From: Solanum dulcamara
Lineage: Eukaryota > Streptophyta > Magnoliopsida > Solanales > Solanaceae
Direction: 5' to 3'
Assembly (NCBI RefSeq): GCF_947179165.1
Contig: NC_077247.1
Location: 44,436,935-44,500,934 of the forward strand
DNA: 64,000 nt
A model generated the notes under the pieces. It ran no database searches and was not told where the DNA came from. It worked only from the letters and a program-made list of their open reading frames with translations. Below, piece after piece: positions 11,763 to 24,623 of this stretch. The stretch's first letter is position 1, and each line of letters starts with the position of its first letter. A program made the translations under genes and the position numbers.

Positions 11763-11966
11763 GGGCAGATCTAGTGCAACGATTATAGATTGAAGTGAAT
11801 TTAGTAATTTTTGTCTCGATTATATATATTTGTATTTAAAGAAATTATTAAATATATCAAATATATATTCAGCTCAAAACACACTTTGTTATATGGTATT
11901 ATTAATTACATATTAACTTGAAATCGCTATAATAATCCACAAACTTAAAATTTAGGATCTGCCTCT
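11763..11966. mobile_element. Small MITE with GGGCAGATC / GATCTGCCT ends
   Basis: The stretch starts GGGCAGATCTAG and ends AGGATCTGCCT, an imperfect inverted pair, with about 200 bp of AT-rich DNA between. A related copy with GGCGGATTTAGG / GGATCTGCCC ends lies in intron 1 of the RPS14 gene at 50,814-50,968. The superfamily is uncertain. Confidence 0.5.
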
Positions 11967-14964
11967 ACATATTACCAACTAGGGGGTGAAGCTTCTAGCT
12001 GATTTTACAGTTCAGTCGAACTCAATATCTTAATTTATATTTTTTATTTATATTTAAAAATACAAAAAATGTACAAAAATTAAATTATAAACCCAATTTT
12101 TCAACACATAATATCGCTATTCTAACTCTAAAATTCATAAAATTTAGATTCTGATTTTTTCTAGCTCTCAACCCCTTCACCGCCTTTTCTAAATCCTGAT
12201 CGACCTTAATATTTATCCTTTGAGGCATGGCAAACATTCCTCGTGGCCGCAATTTGTCGAATAGGCTAGATAGCTATTGGCCTTCTATTAAACCGACAAG
12301 TCGTTTGGGAAAACAGATGGCTAGGTATACATAAAATGAGAAAAATCATGTACAAATAGATTTTTTCAAACCCCCTTCCATATCTGATTTAAATTTAAAA
12401 ATCCATGTCACAATAATAGCAGTAAAATAGCCTAAATGCATACATATGGCCTAATACACCACCAACTCAAAAACGTGTACGACACCATAGCAAGAAAGAG
12501 TCAAAAATGGAGATCTCGACTATTGTGATGAGTTGAATGGAATTCTATAGCTCTTAGTATAGAAATAAAAAAAAGCTTAATAGAAAGGTGAATTTAAATC
12601 AGTCAAAATTTAAAAAATAAACACCAAATAACAAGTGTGAATTTGCATTATTTATTTTTAAAAGAGTTCAAATGATCAGACATATTAGTATAACACGACA
12701 GTTGAAAGGTACTTGTTATTTAAAGTCACTAGGGATTAAGAGGCTTGCACATGATACACGACCAATGGGTCAAAGCAGCATGATTGGAAATTGAAGGAGT
12801 CCATCACATTATACACCTTCCCTTCTTATTCCTTCCGTTTGATTTTACTTGACTCATTATTAATTCACGCTAAAATCTTTAAAACTGTACTTATCCAAAT
12901 AAATTCATTAATTATATATTATTGTTATTTAATAATAAAAACAGCATTGAGAAAAGTTAATAAATTTTTCTTGATTTTATAAAATGAACAAATAAAAAAA
13001 ATTAATATAAAGGCCAAATAAAATATACATGTACAGATGAAGATTTAAAAAAAACAAAAACAAAATAATAATCGAAAAACTCCAGTTACATCCACACCCT
13101 CCCAAGATTTGGAAAATTGAAAAATGATTGCCATATATACCAAAAGAAAATCCAGTGGGTCCGGGAAAGAACATGAGAATGAGGAAGAAAACTAGTCCAC
13201 CCAAATGAATCAAAATTATGATATTATAGGTGTCGGTCAAAAAAAAAAAAAAGTCAATTAAATCAATCATAATCAGTATACTAGAAAGTAGAAACTATCA
13301 ATCGCATAGAAATATGTCATTTGTTTTTTATTCACTCCATTTTGTTGAGATATGATCGAATATACCTTCAAGATTTGGGCGGCCTAGGAATTATCGTGAA
13401 TTTGTGATATACATACATATCCAGCTAACATGTTGCTGTGAAAATCAAATCGAATGTAAAACAATGTGCTTAGTCAATAGAAAAAACAATATCTTCTACT
13501 AACCCTGGATCGGGTCAATAGAAAAAACAATATTTTGCAAGTGTTGTAGTGATAAAGACGTACGTCAAAACATAATTGTGACGGCATATGTCAAAATTAT
13601 AAAGGATTTAAGATAGGATTCTATAAGACGAGGCATTCCGTCTTCAAAATTTTAGGTATGTTAGGGTTTTTGGAGGCTACTTTATCTATACTTTAGCTCA
13701 CGCTTATAAAAAAAGAAATATTTTCTTGAAGAACCACTTCAAATATCTAATAAACTCTTGGGTATTCATAAAGAGATTAAGATCTCGAATATTCAATAAA
13801 TTCCTGAGATATTCATAAAAAGATAAAGACATAAAATTAATACGGTCTTTGTCAAAGTAGCCGCCTTATGTTCCTAGTGATCAAATACAGGAGGTTCAAA
13901 TGAAATAATTGTACGTTCGAGAAATACGCTACTAACCGTGCCACGAAAATCACAGAGAAAATTCAGAGCAATGATCAAGAGAGGAACACAATTATACTTA
14001 CTTGTCATATTTTATTTATGATTGTGGTTTATTTCTATTACTTTTAAAAATTGTTGCAAACAGTGACATTTTATTTTTTTTGGAAACTCCTTATATACAG
14101 TCGTGACATATTATGTTAGGCTTAGTTTTGTAATTAAATATAATACGAAATATTAGACAAGTAAAAATTATACATCTAATTAGCATATTCAATCAAGTGA
14201 AATCTTAATTTTTTTTAAAACCCTTTTAGATTAATTTAAATAGTTTGTAACAATAGATTCTATTAAAAAAGTTTTCAAAAAAGCCAAATATATTGCTGGT
14301 TTCTATTGAGATAACATTTGATTCAATGCCAAGTGAAACGCAACTTAAGATTTGTGTTTTAACTCATATATTTTTTGTCTCAGCTTATATGATATAGATC
14401 TAATTTGTAATTCAATTACATTTTTAAATTTTTAAATATTTTAAGTTTGTTAATTATTGTAATTTATAATGTCATTTACATAATTTTTAAATAATATATA
14501 TTACTTTGATGTCTCAATTTATGTCGCACTGATTGAATTTCGAGCGTCAATCAAATTTTTATATAACTTTTAAATATTTTAAATTATTAATTATTGTAAC
14601 TTATAATACTCTAAAGGTAATTCAAAATTATATATTAAAAAAAAAGCGAATAAATTAAAATAGAGAAAATACATAAAATGACCAAGGTGACCCTTAGTAA
14701 TAAATAGGCATGTTGACGGGAAGGGAAGCACATCAGCTGCCGCTTATTAATAAGGAGAGAAAATATATAATTAGTAGAAAAACAAGATTAATTTTACTAG
14801 AAGAAGGTGTCGACCTTTATATATACAGCTTAATTAAACAATAGAACTCCTCAATTCTTCCAGAGTAGATACAGTACGCCTAGAGTGTTCTAGTGTTGTA
14901 TCTTTCATGAATCCTCAAAAGCAAAACAGGAAAAAGAGAATGAGAGAGTACAATTAGTCAGTTA
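11967..14964. other. Three kilobases of AT-rich intergenic DNA
   Basis: No gene is supported. A stretch near 12,820-13,010 has the general look of a decayed Stowaway MITE but clear ends are not visible. Frames of 60-97 codons are hydrophobic, low in complexity and caused by T-rich sequence. Confidence 0.5.
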
Positions 14965-15206
14965 TTCCCTCCGTTCCAACCTATTGTTTGACATGACACG
15001 AAGTTTAATAATAAAAAAATAAAACTTTTAAATTTTGTGATCTAAATGAAATTAGAGATATTTGTATGACTATAATTATCTCGTTAAGGGTGAAATGAAT
15101 ATTTTAAATTTAAATTATTGTTAAATATAAAAACGTGTCCTTTCTTTTGGGACTAACTAATAAAAATGAAAATGTTTCACATAAATTGATACAGAATGAG
15201 CGGAAG
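14965..15206. mobile_element. Stowaway-type MITE
   Basis: TA lies on both sides. The left end TTCCCTCCGTTCCAACC and the right end GAATGAGCGGAAG form an imperfect inverted pair typical of Stowaway. Length 242 bp with an AT-rich interior and no coding capacity. Confidence 0.75.
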
Positions 15207-15694
15207 TACAGTGTTTAGTACAGAGACCATAAAGGAGGAAACAGAAGCCCTAACTCACTCACTATTCCCTAATTAAACGGAGTATTAATTCAAATGTGTT
15301 AATGATGTTGCGCGGACCAGCCACCTTTATTCTCAGGTGATAACAAGCTAATGTGCATATAATTTTTGTGGATTTATTTTTATTTCTCATGTAAGATTAT
15401 TTGCATTTAATTATCAAATTGAAGAATATAAGTAAAAAAGATAAAGGAAAAGACAGACAACATGTGTGATGTCAAGAAAGTGCTTCTTGATATTCATGTC
15501 TCTTTAAGAGTTTGGCAACAAATTAGATTCATCTAACGTATGACATATGTATCATGTGTGTATGCTCTTGGAGTTGATTAATGGAAGTAGAATATAGTAG
15601 TTTCTGCGACTTTTCCCCCACCAAAGGGTCGAATGTTTCATTGATTGATGAGGGCCCAACGGGAGGAGGTGAGATAGAGATTCTATAATTCATA
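15207..15694. other. Intergenic DNA without supported features
   Basis: Moderately complex sequence with no recognisable gene, RNA or repeat. Confidence 0.5.
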
Positions 15695-15927
15695 TTTTCT
15701 CTGTTTAAATATGTTTTTCTGGTTTTGACTTTATACAGAATTTAAAAAAGTAAAAAATAATTTTTGTATTATATGTTCTTAAACTAAAGATATGTGGAAT
15801 GTACTAAAATATTATTATCTTAAACATACTATATGAAAAGTTAAAATTAAAGAATTGTCACTAAAGGAAAGAGATATTTTTTATAAAATGAACTAAGGTT
15901 AAAACAAGCAAATTGAAATGGATGAAG
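15695..15927. mobile_element. Stowaway-type MITE, degraded
   Basis: TA lies on both sides. The left end TTTTCTCTGTTTAAATATG and the right end CAAATTGAAATGGATGAAG form a weak inverted pair. The interior (GTGGAATGTACTAAAATATT and so on) resembles other plant Stowaway copies. Length 233 bp. Confidence 0.65.
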
Positions 15928-16249
15928 TATTAATTATTGTTCTATATACTTTGATTTAGAAGAATTTCAATTTTGAAGGAAATTATATAGCAAAAGCTAG
16001 GTAAATTAGTTACACCTGTATATAATTAGGAATAATCACTTTACTTGTCAGGTTATTGGTGTAACATATTTTATTTTTAAGATTTCAAATTTCATATTTT
16101 ATGAAAGTTAATTTATAAATATCGTTTAGATGATGAATGGTAAAAACAAAATGCAATGTATAAAACTTAGATTCCCGAGTTCGTAGGTAAATTTCATAGT
16201 TTTTGATGTCAGAAGAAAAATTGGGACGACAAAATTACTGAGAAGGAAA

Positions 16250-16670
16250 AACTATCTAATTACACAAATATTTCTATCATAAATACTAATTCACTCTATA
16301 TATTCGGATATATGTATCAAAGATATTAGATATATGTATTTTTGAAATAAGATACATTCTGAAATACAAATACATAGGGAGAGAGGCGAGCGCGAGAGTC
16401 ATTGTATCTTAAATATACGTGAATTACACTAGATATATATATCTGGCATGCTAAATACATTATGAAATACAAATACATAGGGAAAGAGGCGAGCGAAATA
16501 GGGAGGGGAGAGCGATATAGGAAGGAGGCAAGCGAGAGAGATATTGTATTCAAGATACATGTGAATCACGCTTGGATACAGTGTATCTGAAATAAATTAC
16601 ACTTAATTTGACTCATGTGTATCCAAAATACATGTATTTGGGTGCGCAAAAAATACATATATCTGACAAA
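16250..16670. repeat. Second copy of the GGCGAGCGAGA-type interspersed repeat
   Basis: Contains the direct internal repeat GAAATACAAATACATAGGGA (near 16,362 and 16,465), each followed by a GAGAGGCGAGCG-like block, with TACATGTAT words at both edges. It corresponds to 3820-4170 in block order. The internal duplication shows this copy has grown. Two minus-strand open frames (16,326-16,553 and 16,566-16,751) lie in it and are not genes. Confidence 0.6.
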
Positions 16671-17849
16671 GTAAATGTGATGTGGAAGATAATTTCGAAA
16701 ATTAAAGTAAAGGCACAGAGAATTGAAACAGGCATACATTGGGCTCTTCATTCTTTTTGGGCCTTACACTATGTATAATAGTTTGGCCAGCCCATCCATG
16801 CTAATGACAAATCACTCACTCCCAGCCATGACGAGTGGCCCAAATGCATTTGCATAGGTAAAACTCGGAATAGTCACGCTCTTTTATAGTTGAAAAATAG
16901 TATAGTCAAGGAATTTTAAAATTTTACAAGTGAAACTTTAGAATATTATCATGAAATTTGAAATGATATGAGACTAATTATTTTGGAAAAATTATCAAAT
17001 TACACACCTTATATTTCTATATTTTCAATTATTCCATATCATTTGTAAAAATTTCAAAAATCCCTCCTCTGATACATAAGAATGATACTGATACATTGCG
17101 ATTTGATACATAAGTCTTTTTCACGATACATCGCTAGTTGATACAAACCAAACAAAAAATATATGAACTTTTTTTAAGAGTGTGTGAATTAGAGGAAAGA
17201 CATGTATGATCATGTATGAACTTTTGAACTGGACTATCATCAGTTTTGAAATAAATATAAAAATATCAAAAACTGTATAAAACAAAATTTATAGTAGTTG
17301 AATTGGATGTATTGAACCGATATTTCACATCGAAAAAATAAACTAAAGTTAATTCAAAGCTTTGATTTAATTTCTTATCATCACATTATTTCATTTTAAA
17401 CTTATCAGGAAATGACATGAGTTTAAGTGCACCGTACTGCCCTTTTTTTATTCTATTTGATTTACTAAAATAGTGCCGTCAATGCCAAATATGACATCTT
17501 TTTAATCTAAAATAAAGATTAAAATATATTACATAGATATATATTTTCGGTACGATAGTAATATCTATGTATTTTTTAAAAATATATTGAATATTATATT
17601 GGATACTATTTTTTAAAAGAAAAAAAATTCAAATACCATTAAATTTAGAAACATAGGGTACCAAAACTTTCGATCTTGGCTAAGTAATGGGGTATATAAT
17701 AAACGAAAAAGAACCACGTTTGATTTTCTTTTGCCCAAAAATGGTGTTTTATTTTACTATTAAAGGTAGGACAAAAAATGTCGTCATTAGAAAATTGGTC
17801 CAATTATATTATATCATATAATCATCAACTGACTTATAAGTTTGACATT
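16671..17849. other. Intergenic DNA with a SINE scrap
   Basis: Near 17,420-17,450 the words AAGTGCACCG and CTGCCCTTTTTTT match the 3' end of the SolS-type SINE seen more fully at 49,140-49,245. Around 17,070-17,150 the word GATACAT recurs several times. Nothing else can be supported. Confidence 0.5.
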
Positions 17850-19245
17850 AGTGTCAAAAACATATTTAAATTATACTTTTTTTGAGTTTCATACCTAAAT
17901 TATTGAAAGTGTGAGTTACCTAAACTATCACTTATTAGTTTGAGAAACACACCTCAAAGGTGTGTGTAATACACTCTCTACTCTCTCTAGTTTTTTAAAA
18001 AAATCTTGCCAAATGGATAGAAAATTAAATAAATTAATAGTATTAGTTAAAAATTAAAAACTAACGTATTTCTAACCCTCCAAAAAATTATTTTTTTATA
18101 AAAGAAATTATTTTTTAAAAAAAAATCTAAAATATTTTGTTACCTGGAATAGAGAAAAAGGGTATCCAATTGAAATTCAGGCACTTGTAGCTATGGAATT
18201 GCTGCTAGTAGACTGAAAGGATATTTCCAAACCTGTCCCGTCTCCTTACTCGAGATATTTGAGATAGCTCCGTATAAATCCCTTTCCTTTCCTGTGTTTG
18301 AGTTGAATTTTGAGTAATCAATGAGACTAGTAAGGATTCTTCCCAAGTCTTGGGCTAAGTTGAGCTTCAAAGTCGGGCAGCCCTTGGCACAACGATCAGG
18401 TCAAGCAAAGCGATATTATTTTCAATTCATTTTTGAAGCCGTGGGTATGTAAGAGGGCTAAGCATATTCTAAAATAATATTCCTATAGTGAAAGTCATTG
18501 TAGTGTACTATTTGAGTTAGTTCACTCTAATGTACGGGGGCTTGCCCTACTCTTTCTACCACCTCCCTCCCACAACAATCCTCATCCTTTTATTTTTTAA
18601 ATTTTTTTAAAAAAATTCATACTTCACCCCTTCCCTCACTCCTTTTCTAAAAAATGTTATTATTTCTAAAAAAAAAAAAAATTACACCCACTCCATCGAA
18701 CCCTCCGCTCTTAACTTATATTTTTTTTATTTTGTTGGTTTTATGTTAGATATGTAAATATATTTTCCTAAAATCATATGTATATATCTAATACAAAATA
18801 AGAAAAAAAAATTAAAAGCGGAGGATTATGTGTGGCGGGGTAAAAAAAAATTTTTAAATAAAACTAATAAAATGGAGTGGGATGGGGTGGGGGATATGGT
18901 GAGAGAAAGTGGTGGAGTGAGATAAGAAAAATATTTTATATTTTATTTTATATTTTTTTGGCCGAAAAATAGTAATACTTCAATCTTTAATTTTAACTAA
19001 TTCTAATAATTTATTTAATTTATTTAATTTTTGTTAATGTAAAATGTTTTGTCCATGTTGAGAGTGAAGTGATAATTTTTTTAAACGAAAGAGAAAATGT
19101 AGTACACACCATGATGAGAGTGGAATAAAAGAGATATGTGTTTATTAAACTAATTAGTGATAATTTAGATATGAAACTCATACTCTCAATAATTTAGGTT
19201 TGAAACTCAATAAAGAGGAATAACTCAGATGTGTTTTTAACACTT
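17850..19245. mobile_element. Long-TIR DNA element, same family as 1-1073, with a foreign insert
   Basis: The left end AGTGTCAAAAACATATTTAAA and the right end TGTGTTTTTAACACTT are inverted repeats, and the similarity continues inward for at least 200 bp (TATCACTTATTAGTTTGAGAAACAC on the left against GTGTTTATTAAACTAATTAGTGATAA on the right). The part from about 18,550 to 19,245 follows the same order as 1-1073, including the CCACCTCCCTCCCACAACAATCC arm and its G-rich mirror at 18,875-18,915. The left arm is interrupted by unrelated DNA at about 18,142-18,550. No transposase is present. Confidence 0.75.
18142..18550. other. Foreign ~0.4-kb insert inside the long-TIR element
   Basis: Lining up this element with the one at 1-1073, the left arm stops at TTTTGTTA (about 18,141) and resumes at CTACCACCTCC (about 18,558). 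The DNA in between has much higher GC and complexity than its surroundings and no frame of useful length on either strand. It might be of organellar or intergenic single-copy origin; I cannot identify it. Confidence 0.55.
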
Positions 19246-19339
19246 ATCGCTATAAATTTCTCATGTATTCTCTAAGATGGACTTCACTTTGAAAAGAAAA
19301 TTTATTCAATTATTTATTATATATTTTATTTTCTCTTTT

Positions 19340-19871
19340 TGTTGGAAAGTATTTTTTTATTTAAGTAGAAGCACTCCTTGATGTTGCTAAAGGGTCAAGA
19401 AAAGGATCTCTTCTAGTTTGAATTTGGTCAAATGATCTAATTGATTGATAATCTTTTTGGAAAGATTGCAACCTTTTCTGAAAAGTTACAAACAAGCTAT
19501 ATATTTCTGTTGATCCTTAGAATTGTTCCTTACGAAAAATTTCTGACAATCATCATCTTCTTCTTCTTTTCTGCACTTCTAAAAAAAACGTGTGATATAC
19601 TGCCTTCGAGTGGTTCGCAATCACCTTAATTTGTTGTACCGCTATTTTTGGTGAGTAAATCATTCTATCCTGAGAGAAAAAATTCCAAAACCTCGGGTAC
19701 GTTGAGGGGATAATTTTCTTAAGGAAATACTGTGCATTCAGTGGGCTCGATTTTTGTTCTTACATAATTTTTCAGATACTGTTCTTATTTTCAGCTTTTG
19801 TCTCGTTTCTGTCTTTTATTTTCAGAAATTATTGTTACTGTTACAACATTTTACAATACATATTACTAACA
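19340..19871 (+). repeat. 5' LTR of the Copia element (internally deleted)
   Basis: The first bases TGTTGG match the 3' LTR, but then about 130 bp of U3 are missing and similarity resumes near AAGTAGAAGCACTCC (about 19,362). A further piece with the CGCCGTC repeats is also absent. From about 19,440 to the end it matches well (GTGTGATATACTGCCTTCGA and so on). Confidence 0.8.
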
Positions 19872-20123
19872 ATCTTAAGAAAATTACTAATTTTTTATCT
19901 TTCATATTAAACTTTATTCTATTTTGGAGACTAAAATCTGTGTGGTTTTCTACTCCGTATGAAATGAATATTCTGATTTGAAGAGTATAAAAACTTCGTT
20001 GAAATATTAAAGTTCATACTTGTACAACGATTTGAAGAATATAAAAACTTCATCGTTGTCATTGTAAAAAGTTTGATACTCTAAACTATTAAGACAGTTT
20101 GTCTATTTTGACAGTGAAAAAAA

Positions 20124-23100
20124 ATGGCAAGTGAAACCGCTATTACTTCTGCGACTGTTGCTACAACAAGCCGCACTACTGTGCCACCGACGGAAAAATC
20201 AAGAAAATATTCTGGAGCCAACTTTAAAGGATGGCAGCAAAATGTGTTCTTTTGGCTTACCACTCTTGTATGCAGAAATTCACCAAAAGAAGACCCTCCT
20301 GTGTCTGCTGCTGATATGCCGGCCAATAAAAAATTTATAATTTCTGGGGCATGGATACAAGCGAAATTTCTATGCAAGAGCTACATCCTAAGAGCTTCGA
20401 ATAATTATTTGCACAATGTCTACAGTTCTATAAAAACTTCTAAAAAATTCTGGGATGCACTTGATAAGAAATATAACATTGAAGACGCATGCTTGAAAAA
20501 ATTTTGTGGTTGCTAAGTTTTTAGACTATAGAATGATAGATAGCAGAACCGTTGGAATTCAAGTTCAAGAACTACAACTTATTTTTCATGACCTTATTGC
20601 AAAAAGGTATGGTAGTTAATGAAGTATTTCAAGTGGCTGCAATGATAGAAAAGTTGCCTCCTTCGTGGAGAGATTTTCAAAAATTATCTAAAGCACAAAG
20701 GCAAGAAAATGAAGTTGGAAGATCTTGTGATTCGTCTCAAGATTGAGGAAGATAACAAAACAACCAAAAAGAAATTGCGTGAAAATTCAATGATTATAGG
20801 AGCGAACATCGTTGAAATGCTGCTCCACAGAATAAGAAAGGAAGAACCTTTTGAAAAGAATAAGGAGCAGAACAAGAAAAAATTCAAGGGCAATTATTAT
20901 AATTGTGGAAAAACTGGCCACATAGCCCAGATTATCGTCTACCGAAAAAAAAACAAGGGAAAGGGACAAGCCAATATAGTGGAGAATAAAGAAGGTATGG
21001 ATGATCTGTATGCAATGCTATCGAAATGCAATCTGGTAGAAAATTTTAAAGAATGGTGGTTTGATTCAGGAGCTATGTCGCATGTTTGTGCGGTCCAAGA
21101 AGCCTTCGCTACTTATTCCCCTACTGCACCTAATGCGACTATCTATATGGGAAATTCTGCAACGTCTAAGGTTGAAGAATATGGTAGAGTATTTCTGAAA
21201 AATGACATTCGGCAAGATAGTGACGGTGAACAAAGTTTATCATGTTCCAAAAATGAGAAAGAACTTGATTTCTGCCGGTCTTCTTATCAAAAATGGATTC
21301 TAGTGTATTCTACTTTCAGACAGAGTAGTTGTCAGTGAGAATGAAATATATTTAGGAAAATGCTACCTCACTAAGGGTCTTTTCAAATTAAATGTAATGG
21401 TTGTTGATGATAATAAAGTTAAAGCTTCTTCTTACTTACTTGAGTCAAATAATTTTTGGCATTCACGCTTAGCATATGTCAATTATAAAATCTTGCGAAA
21501 ACTGATTAACTTAAATGTATTGCCTAACTTTGATTGCAATAAAATCAAAATGTCAAGTATGTGTTGAATCTAAGTGTGCTAAGAATCCTTATAAATCTAT
21601 TGAAAGGAATTTCAATCTCTTAGAATTGATTTACACAGACATTTGTGATATGAAGTCAACACCAACTCGTGGTGGAAAAAGTATTTTATAACTTTTATTG
21701 ACGAATGCACTCGATATTGTTATGTGTATTTGCTTAATAGTAAGGATGAAGCAATTGATGCATTTAGGCAATACAAGAACAAAGTGGAAAATCAACAGAA
21801 CAAAAAGATAAAAATGATTAGAAGTGATAGGGGTGGAGAATACAAATCTCCTTTTGCAGAGATATGTTTAGAATATGGAATTATTCATCAAACTACAGCC
21901 CCTACACACCACAATCAAATGGAATTGCGCAAAGAAAAAATCGAACATTAAAATAAATGATGAATGCTTTATTAATAAGTTTCGATTTACCGCAGAACTT
22001 GTGGGGGGGAGCTATCCTTACAGCTAATCGTATACTTAACAGGGTGCCCCATAAAAAAATATAATTTATTCCATATGAACTATGGATAGAAAGAAAATCC
22101 AAATTGAAATATTTCAAAGTGTGGGGGTGTTTAGCAAAGGTCCAAGTTCATTTGCCCAAAAGGATAAAAATCGGACCAAAGAATGTGGATTGTATTTTTA
22201 TTGGCTATGCTACAAATAGCAAAGCTTGTCGGTTTTTGATTCACAAATCAGATAATTCCGAAATTCATATTAATACGGTAATTGAATCAGATAATGCTGA
22301 ATTTTTTGAAAATATTTATCCATATAACACAGAATGTGAGTCTTCAAGTGAAAGATCTAAACGACCGCGAGAAGAACCAAAGGAAAGTAAACCAACCAAA
22401 AAGGATCCAAGGCGTAGCAAACGTCGAAGGATATGTACTACCTTTGGACCAGATTTTGTGATATTCTTGCTTGAAAATGAGCCTCAAACATTTAAAGCAA
22501 CAATATCTTTTTCTGATTCAACATTTTGAAAAGAGGCAGTCAATAGTGAGATTCAATCAATTTTGAACAACCATATATGAAAATTGGTTGATCTTCCTCT
22601 TAGAAATAAACCTCTAAGATCAAAATGGATTTTTAAAAGGAAAATGAAAGCAGATGGCATTATTGACCAATATAAGGCAAGACTTGTGGTTAAAAAATAT
22701 AGACAGAATGAAGGCCCTGATTACTTTGACACATACTCGCCGAAAATAACGATAATATTTATTCAAGTGTTAGTGGCATTGGCAGCTTTATATGGTCTTG
22801 AAATCCATCAAATGGATGTCAAGACGGCTTTCTTAAATGGAGAATTGGAGGAAGAAATTTACATGGAATAACCTGAGGGTTTTGTAGTTCCTGGTAAAGA
22901 AAGGAAAGTATGCAAACTTGTTAAGTCACTTTATCGACTTAAACAAACACCTAAACAATGGCATGCAAAATTTGACTAAACATATTGGCAAATGGATTTA
23001 AGATTAATGAGTGTGACAAATGTGTTTACATTAAAAATACTCCAAATCATGAAGTCATTGTTTGTTTATATGTTGATGATATGTTAATAATTAGTAGAGA

Positions 23101-24002
23101 TATTGCCGATGTGAATGCTTCGAAGCGTATGTTTACTAGCAAATTTGACATGAAATACTTAGGGGTTGCTGATTTGATCTTAGGAATTAGGATCCATAAA
23201 ACTCCACAAGGTCTAGCATTATCACAGTCACATTATATTGAAAAGAGACTTGATAAGTTCAAGTATTTAAATTTCAATGTTGCAAAAACTCCAATTGATG
23301 TAAGTTTTTCACTTCAAAACAATGAGGGTATAAGTGATTCATAATTGGATTATGCACGAATTTTGGGAAGTTTGATGTATATTATGAATTGTACACAACC
23401 AGATATAGCATATGTTATTAGCAAACTAAGTCGATTCGCGAGTAATCCCAATCAAACTCATTAGATGATAATGAAATGAGTCTTGGGGTATTTGAAACAC
23501 GCCAAAATTATGCTTTGCATTATAATAAATATCCCACAGTAATTGAGGGATATAGTAATGCAAACTGGATCACAGGATCATCTGAAGTTAAATCCACAAG
23601 CGAATGTGTACCACCGTTGGTAGAAGAGTAGTGTATTGGAAATCATCAAAACAGACATGCATCGTCCGCTCTAAAATGGAATCTAAATTTGTAGCTTTAG
23701 ACAAGACCGGTGAAGAAGTTGAATGGTTTTGAAATTTCTTAGAAGATAATCCATTTTAGCCCAAACCTTTGGCACCTATATGTATACATTGTGATAGCCA
23801 AGCGGTAATAGGTAGGGCAGGAAGTGTTATGTATAATAGAAAATTGCATTACATTCGACGGCGACACAATACTGTTGGACAACTACTCTCTAATAGTGTT
23901 ATCACTATTGACTACGTAAAGTCAAGAGATAACGTATGGGATCCACTACAAAAGGCCTATCTAGAGAGGCTGTTGAAAAGTCATCGAGGGGAATGGGGTT
24001 AA
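20124..24002 (+). pseudogene. Copia gag-pol polyprotein, broken
   Basis: The gag frame starts at 20,124 (MASETAIT) and runs to a stop at 20,516; further pieces continue in shifted frames to about 24,002. Recognisable parts: a degenerate zinc knuckle near 20,896-20,935 in which two of the expected Cys/His positions are changed; an aspartic protease motif DSGA near 21,062; integrase core with DRGGEY near 21,820; reverse transcriptase from SKWIFKRKMKADG (22,620) through MDVKTAFLNGE (22,813) to YVDDM near 23,070; and RNase H ending in a RRRHNTVGQLL-type block near 23,850. At least six in-frame stops or frameshifts separate these parts, so no full polyprotein can be made. The motif order IN-RT-RH is that of Copia, not Gypsy. 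Confidence 0.9.
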
Positions 24003-24623
24003 GGCCTAGGACAAGTCATCATGGCGGTAACTCTACCTAGTAGACTGGAGATCCACGAACTAGGTTCAAAGAGATCAAACAAAGTTATGAATGATGGTTC
24101 AACATTGTTAAATAACTAAACCCATTCTCGTGATGATGACAATGTTCAGAAACAAGGATAAAATTTTAAGGCTTTTTAATGAGTTAATAAAGTATTAAAG
24201 TTTTCTTAATGATTATCTAAGTCTGGCAGAAAATGACTAAATAGTGTGTTTATAGGACTACACGTTTAGAAATTACCTATGTGAGTGTGAAGTATAAGTT
24301 GTTTCAAGGGGAATGAAGGTAAAGGCCCATTCTCTATACATTCACGAAACCAGGCGGTGTTCATGGCTGAAACGAACACAACTCTGAGAACCATAGATGG
24401 TTGAGGGTTAATTGTATGACTTATGTTGTCTAATTATACAACAAAGTTCAACGGTTCAAAGATATTGCATCTACTGATTGATCGAGTATATCCCATATAA
24501 GTTCACTATGGAAAGTTCAAAGGAAAACCTATTTATCTTGATGCAATTAATCTTCGCTTGTATATCACATACTTATCTGTGTATTCCTTTATCTTATAGC
24601 CATTCGCTATTAATGCGGGAGAT

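Noticed and set aside
12977..13270. Hydrophobic 97-codon minus-strand frame
   Set aside because: It is composed almost only of Phe, Ile and Leu codons from A/T runs, so it is low-complexity and not a membrane protein.
16326..16751. Two minus-strand frames of 61-75 codons
   Set aside because: They fall in the second copy of the same repeat and are made of its repeated words.
20081..20377. 98-codon minus-strand frame
   Set aside because: It is the antisense shadow of the retrotransposon gag frame that starts at 20,124.
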